Shown here one piece after another: positions 1 through 4,951 of a stretch of DNA of 6,093 nt. Both the position numbers and the translations under genes were made by a program. The stretch covers positions 1 to 6,093 of the forward strand of contig CALMAD010000021.1 in assembly GCA_937859105.1 (NCBI GenBank). The letters run 5' to 3'. Under the pieces are notes generated by a model. It worked only from the letters and a program-made list of their open reading frames with translations. It did no database searches and was not told the origin of the DNA. Each line of letters starts with the position of its first letter. The first letter of the stretch is position 1. Source of the stretch: an uncultured Propionibacteriaceae bacterium (lineage in GTDB: Bacteria; Actinomycetota; Actinomycetes; Propionibacteriales; Propionibacteriaceae).

Positions 1-190
1 GTCCAAGGTGGTAATCGGACGTCCTTATTCGGTGCATACTTGTTAACGGAAGCCCGATCGGGGGGTCGGGGTTCCAGCCGAATCGGCGGCGAGCTGGGGG
101 GTTTCTGCTCGGTCGATTCGAGTCGCACTCGGACCAAACGCGACACCAGCCGGCGAAGGCCCTGACCAAGTCAGAACCGGTTTGAGCGAG
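1..190. other. Non-coding stretch rich in short palindromes
   Basis: I see no supportable gene here. Stop codons, mixed third-position bases and lower GC than the neighbouring genes argue against coding. It holds several short dyads: CCCGATCGGG (53-62), GCCGAATCGGC (77-87) nested inside CCAGC (74-78)/GCTGG (93-97), CGAGT-CGC-ACTCG (119-131), CTGAC-CAA-GTCAG (162-174) and AACCGGTT (175-182). The left end (20-50) is relatively AT-rich and could be a promoter of a gene outside the window, but no -10/-35 pair is clear. Possibilities are intergenic space with regulatory sites for an off-window gene, or the remnant of something decayed. Confidence 0.5.
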
Positions 191-231
191 CAGCGGCCTC
201 TCTTGGGCGGGGGAACCCGGAGGGGCCGCTG
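191..231 (-). terminator. Long GC-rich stem-loop downstream of the phzF-like gene
   Basis: CAGCGGCC (191-198) pairs perfectly with GGCCGCTG (224-231). The stem continues through 199-203 with 219-223 (including G-T wobbles) and, after one bulged T, GGG (205-207) with CCC (216-218), closing an 8-nt loop. It lies about 64 nt past the stop codon of the leftward operon. No T-run follows on either strand, as is common for actinobacterial terminators. It could also be the leader or attenuator of a gene off the left edge. Confidence 0.4.
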
Positions 232-241
232 TCGCGTATCA

Positions 242-284
242 CGACGACATTTCTTGTCGTTGCGCGCGCGATTCATATTCGCGC
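242..284 (-). terminator. Pair of small stem-loops just past the leftward operon
   Basis: Two adjacent hairpins. ACGACA (244-249)/TGTCGT (255-260) has a 5-nt loop and is extended to 242-262 by a G-T and a C-G pair. GCGCG (266-270)/CGCGC (280-284) has a 9-nt AT-rich loop. The second begins 10 nt beyond the TAA stop (297-295) of the phzF-like gene, a good place for a terminator. Read rightward, the second hairpin is followed by a T-rich stretch (285-297), so it could also stop transcription entering from the left. Confidence 0.4.
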
Positions 285-294
285 TTTCTCATTC

Positions 295-1137
295 TTATCG
301 CGAGAAATCGACCGTTCCCGTGATTCGGGCGGCGGTCGTCCCGCCGACCCAGATCGCGTCGGCGTCCCCGTTAATGTGGACGCGGCCGGTGCGGCCGAGC
401 GCGGTGCCCTGCGCGGCGATGTAGCGGCCGGGCAGCACCTCGGCCTCGATGAGCCACTGCGCGAGGCCCGCGTTGAGGCTGCCGGTGACCGGGTCCTCCA
501 GGGCCGGGAGGTCGGCGTCGAACGCGCGCACCTCGACGTCGGCGTCCGCCCCGGCGGGGTGGGGCCCGACGAGTCCGAGCGACAGGTCGCCGAGCAGCGC
601 GCGATCGGGACGGGCGCGCAGGACGGCCGCGGCGTCCGTGAGCAGGAGTCCGAGCCAGCCGGGGCCGTTGTCGACCCAGTTCGCCCCGACGGCGTCGTCC
701 TCGCCCAGGCCGACCGCGTGCAGGGCGGCCTCGACGACCTCGCCGTCGGCCGCGCCCGAGCGCACCAGCGGCGGCGCGGCGAACGCGAGGCGGCCGTCGG
801 CGTCCGCGACCTCGATCAGGCCGGCGCCGCACTGCTGGACGATGCGTCCGGGCGTCCGGGGGACGCCGCCCGCTGCGAGCCACGCGCGGCACGAGCCGAG
901 GGTCGGGTGGCCGGCGAACGGCAGCTCGCGCCCGGGGGTGAAGATGCGGAGCCGGTAGTCGGCGCGCGGATCGGTCGGGGCGAGCAGGAACGTGGTCTCC
1001 GACAGGTTCGTCCAGGAGGCGAAGCGGGCCAGCTCGTCGTCGGGCAGGCCGTCGGCGTCGTGCACGACCGCGACGGGGTTGCCGCCGAACGGCTCGTCGG
1101 AGAAGACGTCGACCTGGGTGAAGCGGTGTGGGCTCAT
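295..1137 (-). CDS. PhzF-family isomerase/epimerase
   Basis: A 280-aa protein of the PhzF fold (diaminopimelate epimerase-like, two similar halves); the length fits the family. Visible motifs are an N-terminal DVF...PFGGNPVAVV (10-25), NLSETTFL (44-51) whose E47 matches the catalytic glutamate of PhzF (E45), FAGHPTLGS (74-82) with H77, and EDPVTGSLNAGLA (214-226) with D215. In the family these residues support acid/base proton transfer; PhzF itself isomerises trans-2,3-dihydro-3-hydroxyanthranilate. No other phenazine genes are present, so this substrate should not be assumed. The open frame extends further upstream, but the ATG at 1137 gives the canonical N-terminus, has GGTGG 5 nt upstream, and overlaps the preceding stop as ATGA, implying translational coupling. 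It is the last gene of the moeZ-like operon. Fold and family are secure; reaction unknown. Confidence 0.93.
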   Translation of the reverse strand: MSPHRFTQVDVFSDEPFGGNPVAVVHDADGLPDDELARFASWTNLSETTFLLAPTDPRADYRLRIFTPGRELPFAGHPTLGSCRAWLAAGGVPRTPGRIVQQCGAGLIEVADADGRLAFAAPPLVRSGAADGEVVEAALHAVGLGEDDAVGANWVDNGPGWLGLLLTDAAAVLRARPDRALLGDLSLGLVGPHPAGADADVEVRAFDADLPALEDPVTGSLNAGLAQWLIEAEVLPGRYIAAQGTALGRTGRVHINGDADAIWVGGTTAARITGTVDFSR

Positions 1138-2243
1138 GGCTCCCACCGTTGCACGGATTCGATCCCCCGCGCCATCGCGGACGCCGGCGCCGCGGCGACG
1201 AGCCGGTCGCGCAGCGCCCCGGCCACGCCGCCCGCCTGGGCGAGGCGTCCGAGCGCGCGGGCCTGGGCGGCGATCTTCTGCGCCCGCGGACGCCGCACCG
1301 CGTCGTAGCGGACGAGCGCCTCCTCGACGCCCGCCCCGCCGGCCACGAGCGCGGCGAGGGTCGCGGCGTCCTCGAAGGCCTGGTTGGCCCCCTGGCCGAG
1401 GTTGGGCGTCATGGCGTGGGCGGCGTCCCCGAGCAGCGCGACGCGGCCGGCGACGAACGTCGGCAGGTCGGGGGCCAGCTCGTCGATGGGCCGCCAGAAG
1501 ACGCCCTCGGCGGGCGTCGCCTCGACGACGCGGGCGATCGGGTCGTGCCAGCCGCGGAACTCCTCCAGGACGCGGGCCCGCTGATCCCCCGGACGCTCGC
1601 CGCGCAGCCCGCCGCGGACCGCGAACCAGTAAACGCGGCCGTCGGGCAGGGGGACGACGCCGAACCGCTTGCCGCGGCCCCACGTCTCGCCCGGGACGAC
1701 CGCCTTGACCGGCTCGGGCGTGACGCCGCGCCAGCAGCCGTAGCGGGCCCACAGCGGGGCGCCGGGCAGGTCGAGGGCGAGGCGGGTGCGCGAGTTCAGG
1801 CCGTCGGCGCCGACGACGAGGTCGAAGGTGCGCTGCTCGCCGCCGACGTCGGCGAGGCCGGAGGCGGCGTCCAGGACGCCCGCCGTCGTGTCGTGCCGGA
1901 CGGTGCCGTCGGGCAGGGCGGCCACGAGGGCGTCCCGAAGTTCGGCGCGATGCACGACCCGCAGCCGCGCGTACGACGCGGCGGGCGGGCGTGCGAGCCA
2001 GGAGCCGTCGGGACGCCGCACCCCGCCGCCGGTCGGCGGGACGCCCCCGGTGAGCCGCTCGACGTGCTCCAGCAGGCCCACGGACGCCAGCGCGTCGAGC
2101 CCGTTGCCGAACAGCGACAGGCCCGAGCCCTCGCGCCGGTCGGCCGGCCGCCGCTCGGCGACCGTGACCGTCGCGCCCGCGTCGATCAGCCCGTGCGCGG
2201 CCGCCAGCCCGCCGAGCCCGCCTCCGATGACCAGAACGTCCAT
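1134..2243 (-). CDS. FAD-dependent monooxygenase (group A flavin hydroxylase)
   Basis: A 369-aa single-component aromatic-hydroxylase-type flavoprotein. It starts directly with the Rossmann FAD motif VLVIGGGLGGLAAA (3-16; GxGxxG at 7-12). It has the DG motif VVGADGLNSRTR (143-154), which contacts FAD and NAD(P)H in this family, and the GD motif GRVALLGDAAHAMTP (266-280) followed by NLGQGANQAFEDA (281-293), which binds the FAD ribityl/phosphate. Length and layout resemble the urate hydroxylase HpxO/zeaxanthin epoxidase-like branch, but substrate residues cannot be assigned. Expected reaction: NAD(P)H- and O2-dependent hydroxylation or epoxidation of a small, probably cyclic, substrate in the cytosol. 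It starts 16 bp after the moeZ-like gene and overlaps the PhzF gene by 4 bp. No purine-rich ribosome site precedes the ATG (sequence CGCCCCCATG), so translation may depend on coupling. The start is supported by the FAD motif following immediately. Confidence 0.93.
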   Translation of the reverse strand: MDVLVIGGGLGGLAAAHGLIDAGATVTVAERRPADRREGSGLSLFGNGLDALASVGLLEHVERLTGGVPPTGGGVRRPDGSWLARPPAASYARLRVVHRAELRDALVAALPDGTVRHDTTAGVLDAASGLADVGGEQRTFDLVVGADGLNSRTRLALDLPGAPLWARYGCWRGVTPEPVKAVVPGETWGRGKRFGVVPLPDGRVYWFAVRGGLRGERPGDQRARVLEEFRGWHDPIARVVEATPAEGVFWRPIDELAPDLPTFVAGRVALLGDAAHAMTPNLGQGANQAFEDAATLAALVAGGAGVEEALVRYDAVRRPRAQKIAAQARALGRLAQAGGVAGALRDRLVAAAPASAMARGIESVQRWEP

Positions 2244-2259
2244 GGGGGCGATGATGCCA

Positions 2260-3408
2260 TCAGTAGCGCGGAAGCGACGGATCGACCTCGTCCCGCCACG
2301 CGAGGATGCCGCCCGCGAGACTGCGGACGCGGGCCGGCCCGCGGGCGAGCAGGGCCTTGGCGGCGCGCGCCGACCGGACGCCGCCCTTGCAGTAGACGAC
2401 GACCTCCTCGCCGGGCGCGACGTCGGGCGGGTCGGCGAGGAACCCGGCGAGCGGCATCGCGGTCGCGCCGGGCAGCATGCCGAGGTCGCATTCGGCCGGC
2501 TCCCGGACGTCGATGAGCCGCGGGGCGCGACCGGCGTCCAGCAGGGAGGCCAGCTCCCGCGGGCTGATCTCGGGCACGACGGGCGGCTCGCCGGAGGCGC
2601 CTGCGGAGGACGCGGGCGGCGTCCCGTCGTCGGCGCGGGGGCGCAGCGGCAGCTCGGTGATCGTCGTCGCGAGCGTGTCGAGGAACAGGACGCGCCCGAG
2701 CAACGGCCGGCCGACGCCGCACAGCAGCTTGACGGCCTCGATCGCCATCATCGAGCCGACCTGCCCGCACAGCGCTCCGAGGACGCCGGCGTCGCCGCAG
2801 CTCGGGACGAGCGCCGGGTCGGGCGGGGCGGGGAAGATGTCGCGCAGGTCGACGCCGGGCGTGTCGGCGCCGGCGGGTGGGTTCTTCCAGAACAGGGAGA
2901 CCTGGGCGTCGGTGCGGTAGATCGCCGCCCAGACGAACGGCAGCCCGAGCGCGGCGCAGGCGTCGTTCACGACGTAGCGGGTCGGGAAGTTGTCGGTGGC
3001 GTCGACCACGAGGTCGTAGCCGCCGAGCAGGTCGTGGGCGTTGGACGCCGTGAGCCGCTCGGCGTGCTCGGTCACCGTCACGCCGGGGTTGAGCGCCCGG
3101 ACGCGAGCCGCGGCGGAGGCGACCTTGGGCGTCCCGACGGCGGCCGTGTCGTGGATGACCTGCCGCTGCAGGTTGGTGAGGTCGACGGCGTCGTCGTCGA
3201 CGAGGCCGAGCGTGCCGACGCCGGCGGCCGCCAGGTACAGCAGGACGGGGGAGCCGAGGCCGCCCGCGCCGATCACCAGGACGCGCGCCGCGCGCAACCG
3301 GCGCTGCCCGGCGTCCCCGATCGCCGGGACCAGCACGTGCCGCGCGTAGCGCTCGCGCTCGGCGGGCGTGAGGGGCGGCGCGGGGTCGACGAGGGGCGGC
3401 AGCGGCAT
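2260..3408 (-). CDS. moeZ: MoeZ-like adenylyltransferase–rhodanese fusion (ThiF/MoeB family)
   Basis: A 382-aa two-domain protein that in known homologues adenylates the C-terminal Gly-Gly of small sulfur carriers (MoaD/ThiS/CysO-like) and then loads sulfur from its rhodanese domain. The E1-like domain (about 13-255) shows GAGGLGS (47-53) for ATP, NLQRQVIH (79-86), K95, DATDN (136-140) and the family cysteine in VPSCGDAG (201-208, C204). The rhodanese domain (about 280-382) has IDVREP (299-304), the active loop CKGGVRS (340-346, C340), LAGGILAW (364-371) and the typical MoeZ ending DPSLPRY. The two CxxC zinc pairs of E. coli MoeB are absent, as in mycobacterial MoeZ, and the linker (about 255-280) is short and Pro/Ala/Ser-rich. 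An in-frame TAG at 3420-3418 fixes the start; only a weak AGG lies 8 nt upstream. It heads the leftward operon. No carrier-protein gene is in the window, so this may be a paralogue with a special role. Confidence 0.9.
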   Translation of the reverse strand: MPLPPLVDPAPPLTPAERERYARHVLVPAIGDAGQRRLRAARVLVIGAGGLGSPVLLYLAAAGVGTLGLVDDDAVDLTNLQRQVIHDTAAVGTPKVASAAARVRALNPGVTVTEHAERLTASNAHDLLGGYDLVVDATDNFPTRYVVNDACAALGLPFVWAAIYRTDAQVSLFWKNPPAGADTPGVDLRDIFPAPPDPALVPSCGDAGVLGALCGQVGSMMAIEAVKLLCGVGRPLLGRVLFLDTLATTITELPLRPRADDGTPPASSAGASGEPPVVPEISPRELASLLDAGRAPRLIDVREPAECDLGMLPGATAMPLAGFLADPPDVAPGEEVVVYCKGGVRSARAAKALLARGPARVRSLAGGILAWRDEVDPSLPRY

Positions 3409-3467
3409 GGGGGCAGCCTAGTCGCGCGGGTCTTCTTGATCGATAAAGTGCCGGGGGTCGTTGCGCA

Positions 3468-3481
3468 CTGTAACGATACAG
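3468..3481. promoter_or_regulatory. Putative LacI-family operator (CG-centred palindrome)
   Basis: CTGTAACGATACAG is symmetric at 12 of 14 positions: CTGTA/TACAG arms around a central ACGA with the CG step in the exact middle (3474-3475). A CG-centred palindrome is the typical recognition form of LacI-family repressors, whose hinge-helix leucine inserts at the central CpG. It lies 59 bp upstream of each divergent start codon (moeZ-like 3408 and lacI-like 3542), in the adjacent gene's own control region. Binding by that regulator is inferred, giving autoregulation plus control of the operon. Confidence 0.7.
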
Positions 3482-3511
3482 ATCACCCTGGAGATGCTCG
3501 ACGAACGGGGT

Positions 3512-3529
3512 ACGAAGAGGACGAAGAGG
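3512..3529 (+). repeat. Tandem 9-bp repeat in the regulator's leader
   Basis: ACGAAGAGG occurs twice head to tail (3512-3520, 3521-3529) and runs into AGGAGG, giving a purine-rich leader before the regulator's start. It may simply strengthen ribosome docking; no other role is evident. Confidence 0.5.
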
Positions 3530-3530
3530 A

Positions 3531-3535
3531 GGAGG
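3531..3535 (+). promoter_or_regulatory. Ribosome binding site fixing the lacI-like start
   Basis: GGAGG lies 6 nt before the ATG at 3542, ideal spacing. It decides for this start over the in-frame TTG at 3461, which would add 27 residues translated from the operator and leader and has no comparable site. Confidence 0.85.
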
Positions 3536-3541
3536 TGCAGG

Positions 3542-4588
3542 ATGCGCGTCACGATGAAAGACATCGCGGAGGTGTGCGGAGTGTCGGTCATGACGGTGTC
3601 GAACGCGTTCAACCGTCCGGATCAACTGTCGCGCGAACTGCGCGAGCGCATCCTCGCCCGGGCGGAGAAGATGGGCTACGCCGGCCCGGACGCCCGCGCC
3701 CGCAACCTGCGCGCCGGGCGGTCGAACACGTACGCGGTCGTGTTCGCCGAGCGGCTGAGCTACGCGTTCACCGACCCCTTCTGCACCGTGTGGCTGGCCG
3801 GTTTCAGCCAGGCGATGGAGGCGCGAGGGGCGAGCGTCGTGCTGCTCTCAGTGCCGGTGGGCAGCCCGGGGTCGCTGGAGGCCGTCCAGCGGTCCGCGTT
3901 CGACGGCCTGGCGGGCCTGTGCGCGTCCAACGACGCGATCGACGCGGCGCGGCAGCGCGGGCTACCGGTCGTGGTGACGTCGGCGAGCGACGTCGGAGAC
4001 CAGGTCACCATCGACGACTTCGCGGCAGGGCAGGACCTGGCCCGGCACGTGCGGCGGCTCGGGCACCAGCGGGTCGCGGTGATCGTCGAGACCCTCGACG
4101 AGGACGCCGACGTGCCGGTCGAGCTGGCGGTGCCGGAGTTCGAGCGGCTCGTGGCCGACGTCCGGAACCGCGGCTTCCTCGACTCGTGGGAGCGGTGGCG
4201 CGGGCTGTTCGCCGGGCTGGAGGGGGCGGAGACGTCGGTGGTCGTGGGCGGGCTGAACTCGCGCGAGGCCGGCCGGGCGGCGGCTCCGCTCGTGCTCGAC
4301 CGCGCGGACCGGCCGACCGCGATCATCGCGGTCAGCGACGTGATCGCGCTCGGCGTCCTGGAGGCCGTGGACGCCCGCGGCCTCGTCGCGGGACGCGACG
4401 TCTCGGTCGCCGGCTTCGACGACCTGCCCCACCTGGCGGAGGCGGCGGGCCTGACGACGATCCGGCAGCCCATCCGCGACAAGGGACGCCTCGCGGCCGA
4501 GTTGCTGCTCGACCCCGACCGGCAGCCGCGTCGGGTGACGCTGCCGCACGAGTTGGTCGTCCGGAGGAGCACGGGCCCCGCCAGGTAG
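3542..4588 (+). CDS. LacI-family transcriptional regulator
   Basis: A 348-aa cytosolic DNA-binding repressor of usual family length. The N-terminal helix-turn-helix (about 3-25) reads MKDIAEVCGVSVMTVSNAF. The hinge helix ARARNLRAGRS (51-61) carries L56, aligned with the LacI leucine that intercalates at the central CpG of the operator. The periplasmic-binding-protein-like effector domain spans about 62-340, with IIAVSDVIALGVLEA (261-275), VSVAGFDDLPHLAE (287-300) and TTIRQPI (305-311), all standard family signatures. Family effectors are usually sugars or nucleosides, but no sugar transporter or hydrolase is nearby. The neighbour most likely controlled is the divergent moeZ-like/monooxygenase/phzF-like operon, through the palindrome at 3468-3481; autoregulation is likely. 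The effector cannot be predicted. Two extra N-terminal residues before VTMKD are normal. Confidence 0.95.
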   Translation: MRVTMKDIAEVCGVSVMTVSNAFNRPDQLSRELRERILARAEKMGYAGPDARARNLRAGRSNTYAVVFAERLSYAFTDPFCTVWLAGFSQAMEARGASVVLLSVPVGSPGSLEAVQRSAFDGLAGLCASNDAIDAARQRGLPVVVTSASDVGDQVTIDDFAAGQDLARHVRRLGHQRVAVIVETLDEDADVPVELAVPEFERLVADVRNRGFLDSWERWRGLFAGLEGAETSVVVGGLNSREAGRAAAPLVLDRADRPTAIIAVSDVIALGVLEAVDARGLVAGRDVSVAGFDDLPHLAEAAGLTTIRQPIRDKGRLAAELLLDPDRQPRRVTLPHELVVRRSTGPAR

Positions 4589-4594
4589 GCCCGT
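4571..4594 (+). terminator. Stem-loop spanning the lacI-like stop codon
   Basis: ACGGGCC (4571-4577) pairs perfectly with GGCCCGT (4588-4594) around a 10-nt loop that contains most of the TAG stop (4586-4588). A short CCCTTTCC follows about 12 nt later, not a proper T-run. It may be a weak terminator or a structure that separates the regulator's message from the downstream small gene; chance in GC-rich DNA is also possible. Confidence 0.35.
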
Positions 4595-4640
4595 CGTCCT
4601 GCCGGCCCTTTCCGGTACCCCGTTCCAGACATTTCTAGCG

Positions 4641-4646
4641 AGGAGA
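4641..4646 (+). promoter_or_regulatory. Ribosome binding site of the small gene
   Basis: AGGAGA preceded by CG, 7 nt before the ATG at 4654, is a strong and well-placed site. It is the main argument that the 76-codon frame is a real gene. Confidence 0.75.
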
Positions 4647-4653
4647 AATCGCC

Positions 4654-4884
4654 ATGTCTTTCTACAGCCATGCCCCGTTCGTCGAGAACGCCCGTCGTGA
4701 GGCGGCGTCCGCGCTGCCGGGCGCGCCGGTGTCGGGCGCAGCGGTGTCGGGCGCAGCGGTGTCGGGCGCGGGGGCGGCGTCCAGTCGGGCGGGTCGCGCC
4801 GTGCGGCGGGGGGTCGCCGCCGTGGTGCGCCGGGCCGCGGAGGCGGCGTTGCGTTGGGCTCGCGCGCAGGAGCGTTCGGCGTGA
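4654..4884 (+). CDS. Small Ala/Arg-rich cationic protein, function unknown
   Basis: I do not recognise this 76-aa protein. It has three parts: a non-repetitive head MSFYSHAPFVENARREAAS (1-19), a small-residue linker made of three VSGA repeats (24-39), and a basic amphipathic tail (about 44-76) with RAVRRGVAAVVRRAAEAALR (48-67), predicted helical with arginines spaced 3-4 residues apart. There is no cysteine, no classical signal peptide and no hydrophobic stretch long enough to cross a membrane. A strong ribosome site and high third-position GC support a real gene. It lies 65 bp after the LacI-like gene and 67 bp before the CPBP protease gene, same strand, so it may be cotranscribed with the latter. 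Options include a membrane-surface or nucleic-acid binding peptide, a bacteriocin-like peptide with the CPBP protein as partner, or a lineage-specific small protein. Confidence 0.7.
   Translation: MSFYSHAPFVENARREAASALPGAPVSGAAVSGAAVSGAGAASSRAGRAVRRGVAAVVRRAAEAALRWARAQERSA
4726..4770 (+). repeat. Three in-frame 15-bp tandem repeats
   Basis: Unit GCGGTGTCGGGCGCA occurs three times in a row (4726-4740 starting CC instead of GC; 4741-4755; 4756-4770 ending G). Each copy encodes (P/A)VSGA in the small protein. Near-identity at DNA level suggests recent slippage, so copy number may vary between strains without breaking the frame. Confidence 0.85.
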
Positions 4885-4894
4885 CAGATGTCAC
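4881..4894. promoter_or_regulatory. Perfect 14-bp dyad GTGACA-GA-TGTCAC
   Basis: Six-base arms are perfectly inverted around a 2-bp spacer. The site covers the TGA stop (4882-4884) of the small gene and lies 57 bp before the CPBP start. The 2-nt centre cannot form a hairpin loop, so a protein-binding site is more likely than a terminator. TGAC...GTCA dyads are recognised by several dimeric regulators (for example NarL/LuxR-type or TetR-type); which one, if any, is unknown. Confidence 0.45.
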
Positions 4895-4951
4895 CCGAAC
4901 CGATGAAGGGTGGCACTGCTCGGGGCGGCGTCCGGTGGGAAGCATGGAGGC

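Larger units (their letters stand above)
3409..3541. promoter_or_regulatory. Divergent promoter region between moeZ-like operon and lacI-like gene
   Basis: This 133-bp gap separates two divergent genes and is noticeably richer in A/T between 3431 and 3483 than the flanking genes. Candidate -10 boxes of the actinobacterial TAnnnT form are TAAAGT (3444-3449, rightward, for the regulator) and TATCGT (3478-3473, leftward, for the operon; it lies inside the palindromic operator). I see no convincing TTGACA-like -35 for either, so the exact promoters are uncertain. The region also holds the operator, a 9-bp tandem repeat and the regulator's ribosome binding site. Confidence 0.5.

Noticed and set aside
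105..136. tRNA 3'-end-like string (GGTCGATTCGAGT ... ACCA)
   Set aside because: The T-arm stem does not pair when the TTCGA loop is aligned, and no matching acceptor or anticodon arm exists upstream or on the other strand.
43..276. A 77-codon leftward frame past the phzF-like gene
   Set aside because: Third codon positions are mixed rather than strongly G/C, no strong ribosome site is present, and it runs through three stem-loops and several palindromes.
295..1137. Phenazine biosynthesis cluster
   Set aside because: Only a PhzF-fold protein is present; none of the other phz genes are in the window, and PhzF-fold proteins are widespread with other or unknown roles.
1138..1752. Open frame extending the phzF-like gene upstream to 485 codons
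   Set aside because: The added part is Arg/Ala/Gly-rich antisense-style translation lying inside the monooxygenase gene; the PhzF fold starts exactly at the ATG at 1137, which has a ribosome site and ATGA overlap.
2186..2260. A 24-residue leftward frame starting at the TGATG overlap after moeZ
   Set aside because: It overlaps the first codons of the monooxygenase in another frame and encodes nothing recognisable; probably incidental.
1128..2516. A 462-codon rightward frame opposite the monooxygenase
   Set aside because: It mirrors third-position GC bias of the real leftward gene and shows no recognisable motif.
3461..3541. TTG start adding 27 residues to the LacI-like protein
   Set aside because: It would translate through the operator and leader; the ATG at 3542 has an ideal GGAGG and gives the standard LacI N-terminus.
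1786..4638. A 950-codon rightward open frame across moeZ and lacI
   Set aside because: It is antisense to moeZ and out of frame with the LacI gene; composition is Arg/Gly/Pro-rich as expected from open frames in GC-rich DNA, with no domain.
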